A stretch of DNA of 59,659 nucleotides from an uncultured Acidobacteriota bacterium (GCA_903847975.1 CAINFC010000278.1:1-59659), one strand, 5' to 3'; shown: positions 19,410 to 28,775, counted from the first letter of the stretch. Program-made: numbers and translations. Notes: a model not told the origin generated them from the sequence alone.

Positions 19410-19805
19410 TCAAAGCCACTGGACAAACTCCAGGACATTGCCGTCCGGATCGGAAATATAGATCCAGCGAACCTGGCCTGGAATTTCCAGTGGTCCTTTT
19501 ACCAGCGGTACGCCGGCATCCCGCAGCCGCCCGATGACGGCCTGCAGGTCGGGAGTCCGGATGGCGGCGTGAGGACACAGCGAGGGACGGCGCGTTCCGG
19601 CTGCGGGCGGAGAGGGGCGATTCTCCGGGCCAAGCGGCTGCAGCAGTTCCAGGTTGCCCCCCTCCAGGCGGAGAAAGGCAAAGCGCTCCTGGTGCTCCTC
19701 ATCGCGGGTTTCGAAAAGAACCTCCAGCCCCAAAACCCGGGTGTAGAAGGCGATGGCGGCATCCAGGTCGGATACTTCAAAGGCAAAGTGATCCAGGCTC
19801 CACAT
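19410..19805 (-). CDS. VOC-family (glyoxalase/dioxygenase-like) protein
   Basis: 131 residues. The vicinal-oxygen-chelate fold is shown by LDHFAFEVSDLDAAIAFYTRVLGLE at the start and a paired beta-alpha-beta half ending DPDGNVLEFVQWL. Candidate metal ligands are His near residue 5, Glu in LELLQPL, His in LCPHAAI and Glu in VLEF, matching the HExHE-type distribution of the superfamily. The substrate is unknown. It is preceded by the PgeF gene on the same strand with a 31-base gap and followed by the phosphatidyltransferase. Confidence 0.87.
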   Translation of the reverse strand: MWSLDHFAFEVSDLDAAIAFYTRVLGLEVLFETRDEEHQERFAFLRLEGGNLELLQPLGPENRPSPPAAGTRRPSLCPHAAIRTPDLQAVIGRLRDAGVPLVKGPLEIPGQVRWIYISDPDGNVLEFVQWL

Positions 19806-19836
19806 GGTTATCCGTAATGGTACAACCAATCGGGCG

Positions 19837-20658
19837 TCAAGCCAAACCAATCAGCGAAAGCATCCGGCCGGTCACGGCTCCGTCGCGCCGATAGGAAAAG
19901 AAAAGTTGCGGGTGGCACCGGGTGCAAAGGGAAAGTGTATAGATATTTTCCTCGGGAATCCCGCAGCGGACCAGCAGCTGGCGATGGAAAGCCGGCAGGT
20001 CCAGCTTCCACCGGGGAGTACGCGGCCGGCCGGCGGGGTCCACGGCAAAATGCGCTTCGCTGAACGGGTGCCGGGAAACGAATGCCTCGCGGACCTCTTC
20101 CCCGACCTGGTAGCAGCAGGGGCCGATGGTGGGGCCGATCAGCACGAGCATCCTCTCCGGATGGCAAGCTCCGGCTTCCTTCATGGCATCGAGACAGGTC
20201 GGTCCGATCCCGTCGCCGGATCCCTTCCAGCCGGCGTGAATGGCGGCCACCACCCTCTCTTCCGGGCTGGCGATCAGGATGGGGCAGCAGTCCGCGGTCA
20301 GCACCCCGAGAAAATGTCCCGGGCACGCCGTGACCAGGGCGTCGCCCTCCGGGGGCGGGAGGGTGATAGGATCGTCTGCCTGTACCCGGCGGACCCGGGT
20401 GGAGTGCACCTGCCGGAGGGTGTGCAGGCAGGCTTCCCCGGCATCCAGGCTTTGCAGAAGGGCCTCGCGGTTGGCCTGCACGCGCGCAGGAAGATCCCCG
20501 GTGGAGGTGCTGAAGTTCAGCGAATCGAAAGGGGGAGGGCTGACTCCGCCCCGGCGCGTGCTGAAGGCGTGAATCACCCCCTGGAGGCGCGGGTGATGGC
20601 ACAGGGAGTAGAACCGCCCTCCCTGCCGGTCTTCCTGTTTCCAGATGCCGTTTTGCAT
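19837..20658 (-). CDS. pgeF: Laccase-domain protein, YfiH/PgeF family (purine nucleoside phosphorylase / peptidoglycan editing)
   Basis: 273 residues from the ATG at 20658; the longer open frame overlaps acpS and is not needed. Signature residues are FSTRRGGVS at the start, the metal-binding His in RQVHSTRV, Cys in LTADCCPI, and His in HAGWKGS. Members have been shown to phosphorolyse purine nucleosides and to keep muropeptides correct during peptidoglycan synthesis. GPTIGPCCYQVGEEV and FSYRRDGAVTGRM close the domain as usual. It is divergent from acpS with 64 bases between starts. Confidence 0.93.
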   Translation of the reverse strand: MQNGIWKQEDRQGGRFYSLCHHPRLQGVIHAFSTRRGGVSPPPFDSLNFSTSTGDLPARVQANREALLQSLDAGEACLHTLRQVHSTRVRRVQADDPITLPPPEGDALVTACPGHFLGVLTADCCPILIASPEERVVAAIHAGWKGSGDGIGPTCLDAMKEAGACHPERMLVLIGPTIGPCCYQVGEEVREAFVSRHPFSEAHFAVDPAGRPRTPRWKLDLPAFHRQLLVRCGIPEENIYTLSLCTRCHPQLFFSYRRDGAVTGRMLSLIGLA

Positions 20659-20722
20659 TATTTCGTGGCTATGATAACCTTCCCATTCCTGAAAACTCAA
20701 TCCTGTTCTCCGGTGTGGCAGA

Positions 20723-21103
20723 ATGAATATTTTCGGTATCGGCATCGACCTGGTGGAAATCGCCCGAATGGAAAAGATCCTGGCTTCCCAGGAAACGGCC
20801 TTCGTCTGCAGGGTTTTCACCCCCGCCGAGCGCGACTACTGCGAGGGGAAGCCCCGCCGGGCCGAGCACTATGCCGCCCGCTTTGCGGCCAAGGAGGCGT
20901 TCATGAAAGCCTTCGGCACCGGCTGGACCAGTGTCGTCACCTGGCAGGAGATCGAAGTCGGGCGGGATGCCCTGGGAAAGCCTTTCCTGGAGCTGCACGG
21001 GTCTACGCGGCAGGCCGCGGAAGAAAAAGGCATCCGTCATATGTTCCTGAGCCTCTCGCACACCCGCTGCTGCGCCGCGGCCCAGGTGGTGCTCTGCGAT
21101 TAG
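20723..21103 (+). CDS. acpS: Holo-[acyl-carrier-protein] synthase
   Basis: 126 residues, standard length. It transfers 4'-phosphopantetheine from CoA to apo-ACP for fatty-acid synthesis. Hallmarks are GIGIDLVEIARME at the N-terminus (Mg-binding Asp), FTPAERDYC, and RFAAKEAFMKAFGTG with the catalytic Glu/Lys. The C-terminus has SLSHTRCCAAAQVVL. It is divergent from pgeF, and its stop directly abuts the end of the convergent glycoside hydrolase gene. Confidence 0.96.
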   Translation: MNIFGIGIDLVEIARMEKILASQETAFVCRVFTPAERDYCEGKPRRAEHYAARFAAKEAFMKAFGTGWTSVVTWQEIEVGRDALGKPFLELHGSTRQAAEEKGIRHMFLSLSHTRCCAAAQVVLCD

Positions 21104-23449
21104 CTAGCGGAGCAGGGCGATGTCGTAAGCCTTCAGCCGGGTCGGCAGCTTCAGGCCCGGGACGTTCACGGCTACGATTTCGTCGTTGTAATTGAGAATG
21201 GCCAGGGTACCGCTTTTGAGCACGCTGACATAGACCTCCGAAGGTTTCTGAACCTGGAGCATGCGCTGTGTTCGGGGGTCCAGATCGGTGCGCCGCAGCA
21301 GCTCCCGGCGAATGAAATCGGCATAGCGGTGCGGCGGCTCCCGGTCGCCGTAATAGAAAACCACATGCCCCTTGCCGGTGTCGCCGGCCAGCCACCGGTT
21401 ATAGACTGCATAGTCGTCCTCCACGGTTCCGAAGGGCATGCGGCTCCAGTAAGGGTAAATCACCGTGCCCCCCTCTCGAATCCAGCGGTCGATGCGGTCG
21501 GCCGTCTCTTTTTCCACGATGTCGCTCCACAGGACAACCAGGACCTTATAGCGCGTCAGTGCCCCGTCCAGGACCATCTGCTCGCTGCAGAAATCGAAAT
21601 CCAGGTGCGGCCGCAGGGCGGCCACCCGCTGGTTGAACGAGAAGGCGTACAGGTTGCGGAACACTCCATCATCCAGCTTGGACTTGGTATCGGGGTATAG
21701 GGCGGCTACTTCGATGAAGGGCTCCTCCCTTCGGTCGAGCAGCGGGGCCAGCTCCAGCCATTTGGCGATCCCCTGATCATTGCTGTAAAGGTTGCCGTGA
21801 TAGTAAAACAGGTGCTGGCCGTTGTTGACCAGGATATTGTACAGCCGGTTGACCACTCCCCGGGCGGAACCGAAACCCGCCGGCTCCGCACCCAAAGGCA
21901 CGTTGTAAAAACGGGCTGCGGAGGAGAGCATGCGGGTGGCATAAAAATTCTGGGAGTAGCTGTCGGTCTCATTGGTGGAGCGGATTCCGCCGCGGATGCG
22001 GACCATGCTGCGGGTCTGGTCCGTGAAGTCGGTGCCCGATTCGACGAACCCCCATCCACCGGCCGACTGGTAGATGTCGGTTTTAGGCATGGCGTCCCGG
22101 GCCCATACCGCCCAGCGCTCGCACCAGTCGGTCATGGCGCCCATGTACCAGTCGACGAAATCCTTGCGCTTTCGCTTGCTTTCCGAAAACTGGGGAATAA
22201 AGGTTTCCACCTGCTCAAACGAGGAGAGCGACTCCTCCCAGGCCTTGTTCAGAGCGGCGACGGAAGGATACCTCTTCTGCAGAAACCGGCGGAAGTGATC
22301 TGCGGCGTACCTGTCCCCGGCCCACCAGCCGATGTGGATATGCTGCGGCTTTCCCTTATATCCCCAGTTGCCGCCCGCCGGGTATTGCGACTCCCCGTAG
22401 TTGCCGCTGGGACCGAGGCGCACCCCGAGCAGATTTCCGGTCGGCTCATAGTGCCGGCCGAAAGCCTCCAGAAAGCGCCGGACGTGTGGCGTCTGGTTTT
22501 CGGCGAAAATCGTCTGGATCGGGTTGCCCTGTTTGTGCTCCAGGCATACAAAACCCTCGTTTTCCGGGGAGCGGTAATACCAGTCCGGCAGGGTATAGGC
22601 GGAGCCGACGATCAGCAAGGGAAACCAGCGCAGCCCGTAGCGGCTTCCCGCTTCCACCAGGCGGTCGTAGAAGCTCCAGTCGAAGCGGCCCTTTTCCGGC
22701 TCCACAAAATTCCATTTGACGTAGCTTTCAAAGCCGTTGAATCCCAGCAGCTGAGCCAGGGGAGCCAGTTCGGCGATCTGCGCCAGGGACTGCGGCAGTC
22801 CGGAGGGCTGGCCGGCATCCGCGCCGATGGTGGTGACCAGCTGCATGGGCCGGCGGAGCTGAATCCGGGGGTTCAGGGTGGCAGGGATCTGTTGCCTGGC
22901 CTTTTCGATCTCTTTATCCGCGGGGGCACTCTGCAGGGTCACGCCGACGAGCGAACCGATTCCCTCCAGCCGGAAATCCGCCCCGCCGGCCTGCCGATGG
23001 CGAAAAGCGGGCCGGTCCAGTCGGAATACGGCCAGCCGCGGCTTTTCCGTGCCCAGGCAGGTGTATCCCGCCAGGGCGGTGGCCGGTGTTTCGGCGGGAT
23101 GAAACTCCGCGGTTCGCGGAGCATCGGCGCGGTCGGCGTCAAAAGAAACCTGTGCCAGGCCGATATTCCGGTCCATGTGTTCCACAATCAGGAACAGCTG
23201 CCTGGTATCCGGGGGCAGATCCGCCGCGAGGCGAAAAGAAATTCCCGCCCTCCGGAAATAATCGTTCCCGGGCAGGAGCCGAATGGCAGATGTTCCGTCC
23301 ACAGTTTGCACATCCATGGATTCCGAAGGCAGTCCCAGCAGTTCCAACCCCTCTCCGGCCTCCGGACGGGATGCGGAAAAACGCACGCTCCAGTCGGCAG
23401 CCAGGGAAGGAAGCGAAAAAGACAGCAGCAGAAAAAATATGAAAAACAT
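21104..23449 (-). CDS. Secreted clan GH-A (GH42/GH14-like) glycoside hydrolase
   Basis: 781 residues with a signal peptide ending near SLAADWS. The N-terminal 200 residues form a beta-rich domain. A TIM barrel follows from about 215, with WNFVEPEKGRFDWSFYDRLVEA (typical of GH42/GH14 beta-4 entry) and a likely acid/base Glu in RLGPSGNYGESQYP, which resembles the beta-amylase GPAGELRYPS region. STNETDSYSQNF near 490 could carry the nucleophile. A C-terminal Rossmann/trimerisation-like domain (VLVVLWSDIV, EGGTVIYPYWSRM) matches GH42. The exact family and substrate are uncertain. It is divergent from the DUF1080 gene. Confidence 0.8.
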   Translation of the reverse strand: MFFIFFLLLSFSLPSLAADWSVRFSASRPEAGEGLELLGLPSESMDVQTVDGTSAIRLLPGNDYFRRAGISFRLAADLPPDTRQLFLIVEHMDRNIGLAQVSFDADRADAPRTAEFHPAETPATALAGYTCLGTEKPRLAVFRLDRPAFRHRQAGGADFRLEGIGSLVGVTLQSAPADKEIEKARQQIPATLNPRIQLRRPMQLVTTIGADAGQPSGLPQSLAQIAELAPLAQLLGFNGFESYVKWNFVEPEKGRFDWSFYDRLVEAGSRYGLRWFPLLIVGSAYTLPDWYYRSPENEGFVCLEHKQGNPIQTIFAENQTPHVRRFLEAFGRHYEPTGNLLGVRLGPSGNYGESQYPAGGNWGYKGKPQHIHIGWWAGDRYAADHFRRFLQKRYPSVAALNKAWEESLSSFEQVETFIPQFSESKRKRKDFVDWYMGAMTDWCERWAVWARDAMPKTDIYQSAGGWGFVESGTDFTDQTRSMVRIRGGIRSTNETDSYSQNFYATRMLSSAARFYNVPLGAEPAGFGSARGVVNRLYNILVNNGQHLFYYHGNLYSNDQGIAKWLELAPLLDRREEPFIEVAALYPDTKSKLDDGVFRNLYAFSFNQRVAALRPHLDFDFCSEQMVLDGALTRYKVLVVLWSDIVEKETADRIDRWIREGGTVIYPYWSRMPFGTVEDDYAVYNRWLAGDTGKGHVVFYYGDREPPHRYADFIRRELLRRTDLDPRTQRMLQVQKPSEVYVSVLKSGTLAILNYNDEIVAVNVPGLKLPTRLKAYDIALLR

Positions 23450-23577
23450 CACCTGTTCCTATTGGGTAAAAAGATTGTTGCCGGACCATTATTTTACTTT
23501 GAATTCCGGAAGCCGAACAACACGGCCCCGGTGTTATTGTGGTATTGTGATCAGAAACGATAAGGCGGGTACCGGCT

Positions 23578-24216
23578 ATGAAAGGCAAATACGCATCGCG
23601 AATTCCGTATCTTCTGGTTCTTTTTCTGCTCGGAGGTATCCTTGAAACCCGGGCGCAGTCGGGTTGGGAGCCGATGTTTGACGGCAAAAGCCTTGCTGGC
23701 TGGAAAAAAACCTCCTTCGGCGGGGGAGAAGGTAGCGTGGAGGCAAGGGACGGGCAGCTGCTGCTCGGCCTGGGCAGCTACATGACCGGGGTCACCTGGA
23801 CGCGCGATTTTCCCAAGGGGAACTTCGAGGTTCAGCTGGAGGCCATGCGGGTCGAGGGGAGCGATTTTTTTTGCGGGCTGACCTTCCCGGTCAAGGACTC
23901 CTACTGCAGCCTGATTGTCGGCGGATGGGGCGGGACCATTGTGGGCCTCTCCAGCATCAACGGCATGGACGCCTCCGAGAACGAGACCACTCGCACCATG
24001 CTGTTCAAAGACAAGACCTGGTACCGCATCCGCGTCCAGGTCACGGCGGAATCCGTCAAGGCCTGGATCGACGATCAAAACGTGGTCGAAGTGGAGACCG
24101 GGGACCGCCGCTTTTCGACGCGCCTGGAAGTGGATAACTGCCAGCCGTTCGGACTGGCCACCTGGCGCACCGGGGCGGCCATCCGCCGTATCCTCCTGAG
24201 GCGGCTGCCCCAATGA
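23578..24216 (+). CDS. Secreted DUF1080 (3-keto-disaccharide hydrolase-like) protein
   Basis: 212 residues. A signal peptide ends near ETRAQSG, then comes the classic DUF1080 opening WEPMFDGKSLAGWKK followed by a jelly-roll fold (SVEARDGQLLLG, DFFCGLTFPV, WYRIRVQVTAESVKAWIDDQNVVE). Family members bind carbohydrate and some hydrolyse 3-keto-glycosides, working with Gfo/Idh oxidoreductases; one such oxidoreductase is at 30360-31649. It is divergent from the secreted glycoside hydrolase, suggesting a shared promoter region for extracellular sugar processing, and converges on ribH. Confidence 0.88.
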   Translation: MKGKYASRIPYLLVLFLLGGILETRAQSGWEPMFDGKSLAGWKKTSFGGGEGSVEARDGQLLLGLGSYMTGVTWTRDFPKGNFEVQLEAMRVEGSDFFCGLTFPVKDSYCSLIVGGWGGTIVGLSSINGMDASENETTRTMLFKDKTWYRIRVQVTAESVKAWIDDQNVVEVETGDRRFSTRLEVDNCQPFGLATWRTGAAIRRILLRRLPQ

Positions 24217-24231
24217 CCTTTCGGCCCGGGG

Positions 24232-24696
24232 CTACAGCCGGGTGTAAAGATCGATCATTTCGAGCAGGGCGACAGCGGCATCGAATCCCTTGTTGCCGGC
24301 CTTGGTGCCGGCCCGCTCGACGGCCTGCTCGATGGTGTCGGTGGTCAGAACTCCGAAGAGGACAGGAATGCCCGATTCCATCGAAATATGGGCCACGCCC
24401 TTGCTCACTTCGGCGGCCACATAGTCGAAGTGCGGCGTGCTCCCGCGAATGACCGCACCGAGGCACAGCACCCCGTCGAAATGGCCGGCTTCCACCACCT
24501 TCCGCGCGACGGGTGGAATCTCGAAGGCGCCGGGAACCCGGTAGAGAGTGATATCGTCGGCCAGAACCCCGTGCCGGACCAGGGCGTCCATGGCTCCGTC
24601 GATCAGGCGGGCGGTGATGAATTCGTTGAAGCGGCTGGCCACGATGGCCACGCGCCGTCCGGTTCCCGTAAGCTTCCCCTCGATCACAACAGCCAT
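24232..24696 (-). CDS. ribH: 6,7-dimethyl-8-ribityllumazine synthase
   Basis: 154 residues. It condenses 5-amino-6-ribitylaminouracil with dihydroxybutanone phosphate in the penultimate step of riboflavin synthesis, forming icosahedral or pentameric assemblies. Diagnostic motifs are [46 protein letters not shown] with the catalytic His, and [17 protein letters not shown]. It is the last gene of the leftward rib operon, one base after the ribBA stop. Confidence 0.97.
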   Translation of the reverse strand: MAVVIEGKLTGTGRRVAIVASRFNEFITARLIDGAMDALVRHGVLADDITLYRVPGAFEIPPVARKVVEAGHFDGVLCLGAVIRGSTPHFDYVAAEVSKGVAHISMESGIPVLFGVLTTDTIEQAVERAGTKAGNKGFDAAVALLEMIDLYTRL

Positions 24697-24697
24697 A

Positions 24698-25900
24698 TCA
24701 GATTACCTCCAGGAAATGACCCATTTTTTCTTTTTTGACTCGCAGATAGTCCTTGTTTTCTTCCTTGGGCGGAATTTCGATCGGCACCCGCTCCACAATT
24801 TCCAGGCCGTAGCCCTCCAGGCCCCGCACTTTCTTGGGGTTGTTGGTCATCAGCCTCATTTTGCGCACCCCGAGATAGACCAGGATCTGCGCCCCGATCC
24901 CGTAGTTGCGCAGGTCGGGAGCGAAGCCGAGCTGCTCGTTGGCTTCCACGGTATCCATCCCTTTTTCCTGCAGGTGGTAGGCGCGCAGCTTGTTCATCAG
25001 CCCGATTCCCCGCCCTTCCTGGCGCATGTAGACAAGGACCCCCTGGCCCTCGGCTTCCACCATTTCCATGGCCCGCTGCAGCTGGTCGCCGCAGTCGCAG
25101 CGATGGGAGCCGAAAACGTCGCCGGTCAGGCATTCCGAATGAACGCGCGCCAGAACCGGCTCCTCGGGCAGTATCTTTCCCTTGACCAGCGCCACATGGT
25201 CCTTCCGGTCGATTTCGTTGGAGAAGCCGACCAGGTCGAATTCTCCCCATCGGGTAGGCAGCCGGGCGCGGGTCACTTCGCGGACCAGGATCTCGTTGCG
25301 CATGCGGTGGGCGATGATGTCGGCTACGGTGCAGATCTTCAGTCCGAACTCACGGGCAAAAACCTCCAGGTCCGGACGGCGGGCCATGGTGCCGTCATCG
25401 CGCAGAATTTCGCAGATCACCGTGCCGGGGCGCAGCCCGGCCAGCCGGCACAGGTCCACGGATCCTTCCGTCTGCCCGGCGCGAACCAGAACCCCGCCGT
25501 CGCGGGCCCGCAGGGGGAAAACATGGCCGGGGCTGACCAGATCCGCGGGGCGTGCCAGGGGGGCGATGGCGGTCCGGACGGTGGTGGCGCGGTCGGCGGC
25601 GGAAATGCCGGTGCTGATGCCGCGCCGGGCCTCGATGGAAACGGTAAAACCGGTGCCGAACTTGCTCTGGTTATCCTTAACCATGAGGTCCAGTTCCAGC
25701 TGGTCCACGATTTTGGGATCCAGGGCCAGGCAGATCAGGCCCCTGCCGTGTTTGGTCATGAAGTTGATGGATTCGGCGGTGACAAACTCTGCCGCCATGG
25801 TCAGATCGCCTTCGTTCTCGCGATCCTCATCGTCGACCAGGATGATCATCCGGCCTTGTTTCAGCTCGGCAACGGCTTCTTCGATGGTGCAGCTTGGCAT
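24698..25900 (-). CDS. ribBA: Bifunctional DHBP synthase / GTP cyclohydrolase II
   Basis: 400 residues from the ATG at 25900, which gives the family start ([13 protein letters not shown]); no clear Shine-Dalgarno. Residues 1-200 are 3,4-dihydroxy-2-butanone-4-phosphate synthase ([36 protein letters not shown]). Residues about 205-400 are GTP cyclohydrolase II with the zinc Cys set in [18 protein letters not shown] and [16 protein letters not shown]. The two domains start both branches of riboflavin synthesis. It lies between ribE and ribH. Confidence 0.96.
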   Translation of the reverse strand: MPSCTIEEAVAELKQGRMIILVDDEDRENEGDLTMAAEFVTAESINFMTKHGRGLICLALDPKIVDQLELDLMVKDNQSKFGTGFTVSIEARRGISTGISAADRATTVRTAIAPLARPADLVSPGHVFPLRARDGGVLVRAGQTEGSVDLCRLAGLRPGTVICEILRDDGTMARRPDLEVFAREFGLKICTVADIIAHRMRNEILVREVTRARLPTRWGEFDLVGFSNEIDRKDHVALVKGKILPEEPVLARVHSECLTGDVFGSHRCDCGDQLQRAMEMVEAEGQGVLVYMRQEGRGIGLMNKLRAYHLQEKGMDTVEANEQLGFAPDLRNYGIGAQILVYLGVRKMRLMTNNPKKVRGLEGYGLEIVERVPIEIPPKEENKDYLRVKKEKMGHFLEVI

Positions 25901-25947
25901 TTTATTTTTCAGGGTGGGGAACCGGCCGTAAACGCCGCCCACGGAAT

Positions 25948-26595
25948 TCAGATAAATCCCTGCTTTCGGAGCAGGCTTTCCCACTCGACGGATGCTTTTT
26001 CATGGCTTTCCCGGCCCAGGAGGCGCTCCACGTACTTTCCCAGAACATCGAACTCCAGATTTACCCTATCACCGGACCCCTTGCCTGTCAAGGTGGTGGA
26101 GCACATGGTGTGGGGAATAAGCAACAACTCAAAGGCATCCTCCAGGATCCGGTTGACCGTCAGGGAAATTCCGTCCACGGCAATCGAGCCTTTGGGAACC
26201 AGGTACCGGGCGAACTCGGCGGGAAGAGAAACCCGCAGGGCTGTGGTCTCCCCGCGGCTGACTTTCTGCAGAATGCCGGCGGTGGCATCCACATGCCCCA
26301 AAACGATATGGCCGCCGAGCCTCGCCGAAAGAGTCAGGGCCCGCTCCAGGTTGACCCTGGATCCGGCGGCGAGCCGGCCCAGCGTGGACCGTGCCAGGGT
26401 TTCGCCGGAGGCCATGGCCGAGAAGCAGGATCCCCGGAGGGAGGTGACCGTCAGGCAGACGCCGTCCACGGCAATGCTATCGCCGATCCGGTCTCCGGAC
26501 AGATCCAGGCCGGGGTCCAATTCCAGGCAGATCCCATCCGCGACCGGCCGGACCGTCAACACTTTTCCAACCGATTCCACGATTCCGGTGAACAT
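25948..26595 (-). CDS. ribE: Riboflavin synthase alpha chain
   Basis: 215 residues. It dismutates two lumazine molecules into riboflavin. Two lumazine-binding repeats are visible: MFTGIVESVG with SIAVDGVCLTV and GHVDATAGI in the first half, and a second SIAVDGISLTVN near residue 145. The start codon immediately follows the ribD stop (TGA at 26598-26596, ATG at 26595), so translation is probably coupled. Confidence 0.96.
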   Translation of the reverse strand: MFTGIVESVGKVLTVRPVADGICLELDPGLDLSGDRIGDSIAVDGVCLTVTSLRGSCFSAMASGETLARSTLGRLAAGSRVNLERALTLSARLGGHIVLGHVDATAGILQKVSRGETTALRVSLPAEFARYLVPKGSIAVDGISLTVNRILEDAFELLLIPHTMCSTTLTGKGSGDRVNLEFDVLGKYVERLLGRESHEKASVEWESLLRKQGFI

Positions 26596-27681
26596 TCAGA
26601 CCTCCGGGTAAGCTTCCATAACAATATCGCATCCCGATCGGGAAACATGGCTGATTCGAAGCGGCCGAGCCTGGTCGACCCGCTCCCTCCTGCCCAGGTT
26701 GACGAGAGGAATACCGCCTCCCAGGATCCGGGGGGCCAGAAAAAGAACCATCTTCTGCAAACGGTCGGATCCGAGAAAGCTGGAGTACACCCCGCTTCCT
26801 CCCTCCACCAGAACCGAATGAAACCCGAGCTGCCCCAGGGTGCCTAGGATTTCCTGCCAGGAAAAGCGCCCATCGGCTCCGGTCGGCAGCGACAGTATCC
26901 GGCAGCCGGAGGATGCCAGATCCGGCCGGCGACCGGGGTCCCCGGCGGTCAGCAGGATGCATTTTTCACCCAGGCAGCGCGATTGCGAGGGAATCTGCAG
27001 GTCGCGGTCCAGTATCACCCGGTGAGGGTCCCTTCCACCGGGAACCCGGCAGGTCAGCTGGGGGTCGTCCTGGAGTACGGTGCCGATCCCGACCAGGACG
27101 GCGTCCATATGGTTTCTCAGACGGTGCACGCGCCGCCGCGAGGCCTCCGAAGAGATCCAGCGGGAGTCTCCGCTGTCGGCGGCAATCCTTCCGTCCAGGG
27201 TGATGGCAGCCTTAAGGATCGGATACGCTTCTCCTTTTTCCACCCAGTGGGCGTAAGAGTGGATCAGCTCCCGACACGCAGACCGGCAGACTCCTTCTTC
27301 GATTTCCACCCCTGCCTGCCGCAGCAGGAGAGCGCCTTTTCCCGCTACCAGCGGATTGGGATCCAGTGTGCCGATGACCACCCGGGCGATTCCCGCCCGC
27401 AGAATGGCATCCGTGCATGGCGGGGTCTTTCCGAAGTGGGCGCAAGGCTCCAGGGTAACGTACAAAGTGGCTCCTCTCGCATCCTGCCGACAGTGCTCCA
27501 GGGCGTAAACCTCGGCGTGCGGCATGCCGGCCTGAGGATGAAAGCCCTTGCCGATCACCCGGCCCTCCTTGACAATCAGGGCGCCGACCGGCGGATTGGG
27601 TGCCGTCCGGCCCAGACCCTGCCGGGCCAGCCGGATTGCCTGCCGCATGAAGGCCAGAGGATCAGTCCGCGGTTCGCTCAC
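26596..27681 (-). CDS. ribD: Bifunctional pyrimidine deaminase/reductase RibD
   Basis: 361 residues. It deaminates and then reduces the pyrimidine produced by GTP cyclohydrolase II. The N-terminal deaminase has the zinc site HAEVYAL and PCAHFGKTPPC. The C-terminal reductase has AITLDGRIAADSGDSRWIS, a Rossmann-type middle and VEGGSGVYSSFL. It follows the YHS gene by about 10 bases, leaving no room for an FMN riboswitch leader directly upstream. Confidence 0.96.
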   Translation of the reverse strand: MSEPRTDPLAFMRQAIRLARQGLGRTAPNPPVGALIVKEGRVIGKGFHPQAGMPHAEVYALEHCRQDARGATLYVTLEPCAHFGKTPPCTDAILRAGIARVVIGTLDPNPLVAGKGALLLRQAGVEIEEGVCRSACRELIHSYAHWVEKGEAYPILKAAITLDGRIAADSGDSRWISSEASRRRVHRLRNHMDAVLVGIGTVLQDDPQLTCRVPGGRDPHRVILDRDLQIPSQSRCLGEKCILLTAGDPGRRPDLASSGCRILSLPTGADGRFSWQEILGTLGQLGFHSVLVEGGSGVYSSFLGSDRLQKMVLFLAPRILGGGIPLVNLGRRERVDQARPLRISHVSRSGCDIVMEAYPEV

Positions 27682-27691
27682 GGGGTAACGG

Positions 27692-27964
27692 CTACTTTTT
27701 CTTCAGGAATTCTCGGCGGCACTGGTCGGAGCAGAAAAAGTACTGCTGTCCTCCGGATTGGGTGGTGAGAGCCAGATCCTGGGCGATGTAGGTTCCGCAG
27801 ATCGGATCCCGGAACATCTGGCCGACCTTCGTCCGGCTACGGGCATTCTCCCTGCGCGCCGCGGGCCCTGCTCCGGTAATGGCAATCCAGATGCGCCGGA
27901 CCAGTTGGATCAGAAAAAGGATGAAAAAGAGCCGTAAAAGAAAAGCGAGAACGGAAAGAAACAT
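27692..27964 (-). CDS. Small membrane protein with YHS/TRASH-like metal-binding domain
   Basis: 90 residues. One hydrophobic N-terminal helix (about 3-29) is followed by a basic linker and a YHS-like domain: DPICGTYI, then QYFFCSDQCRREFLKKK. The Cys residues (one in DPICGTY, two in CSDQC) form the treble-clef metal site seen in TRASH/YHS proteins that bind copper or other metals. It sits 15 bases after the TPR gene and 10 bases before ribD, so it is probably in the rib transcript. A direct link to flavin synthesis is not known. Confidence 0.85.
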   Translation of the reverse strand: MFLSVLAFLLRLFFILFLIQLVRRIWIAITGAGPAARRENARSRTKVGQMFRDPICGTYIAQDLALTTQSGGQQYFFCSDQCRREFLKKK

Positions 27965-27979
27965 GGGCCGTTCCTCGGA

Positions 27980-28597
27980 CTAAAGGTTTTGTCCGGCTTT
28001 GAGCTTGGCGATGCTTTCCTTTATCTGTGCAGCGGCGGAGTAGTTCGGGTCGATCTGCAGGAGCTTTTCCCAGGCGGCCTGGGCACCCGAGCGGTCATTT
28101 TTTCCGAAGTAGCGGATCACGCCCAGGTTGTAGAGAGCCTGCGTAAAATCCGGCTTGACCGTCAGGACTTTATCCAGCTCCTGGAGAGCCCGTTCGTTCT
28201 GCTTGGTATTGTAGAAACAGGTAGCCAGGTCGGTGCGAACCATGGGGTCGTCCGGCTTGATTTCCAGTGCTTTTTCATAATAAGTGATTGCTTCCCCGAA
28301 GCGCGCACCGTCATAATAAACGTTTCCTACCTGGGAAAGCAGGTCGAAGTCTTTCGGCTTGGTGCGCAACTGGGGAAGCAGCCGGTCCAGCTCGGCCTGC
28401 ATGTCGACCCTGGGGTGCCCTTCCGGAAGAGCAGCCGAATTTTCCGCGGGCTTGGAGGAAGGGGGCGTTGCCGCCGCGGGAGGGGCGACGGAAAAAGAGT
28501 CGGTGGTCTGCCATTGCAGCGCGGCGATGAAGCCGGCAAGAAAGCCCACGGCAACTCCAATCAGTACAGCAAAAAAGAATCTTTTATTGTTTTCCAT
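27980..28597 (-). CDS. Membrane-anchored TPR protein
   Basis: 205 residues. A single N-terminal transmembrane helix (about 7-27) follows MENNKRF, then a Pro/Ala-rich linker, then three to four tetratricopeptide repeats (LLSQVGNVYYDGARFGEAIT, VRTDLATCFYNTKQNERAL, ALYNLGVIRY, AWEKLLQIDPNY). It is a protein-interaction scaffold of unknown partner. AGGAGG occurs 17 bases before the ATG, farther than usual. It is the first gene of the leftward rib-containing unit. Confidence 0.87.
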   Translation of the reverse strand: MENNKRFFFAVLIGVAVGFLAGFIAALQWQTTDSFSVAPPAAATPPSSKPAENSAALPEGHPRVDMQAELDRLLPQLRTKPKDFDLLSQVGNVYYDGARFGEAITYYEKALEIKPDDPMVRTDLATCFYNTKQNERALQELDKVLTVKPDFTQALYNLGVIRYFGKNDRSGAQAAWEKLLQIDPNYSAAAQIKESIAKLKAGQNL

Positions 28598-28775
28598 TTG
28601 AATTTCGGTCCAAACCTCCTATTTTACCCTTTTTTTACTTAATTCGGATTTCTCCGCGAAAATACTTGATAGTTGCATCCATTTAATAGCAAAATTCAAC
28701 CAAGGGAAGTTGCTGGATTTGGAGTTGTTGCGGGTCCAGCAGAAAATGGTTTCGTTTTGTAAAAGGTAAGAATTT

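Noticed and set aside
21797-23563. A 588-residue plus-strand frame over the glycoside hydrolase
   Set aside because: It is a shadow frame; the opposite strand encodes a signal peptide and TIM barrel.
24548-26611. A 687-residue plus-strand frame over ribBA and ribE
   Set aside because: The rib genes on the other strand are unambiguous.
27682-28775. FMN riboswitch upstream of the rib genes
   Set aside because: I could not find the RFN consensus by eye in the TPR leader, and there is no space before ribD. A covariance search would be decisive.
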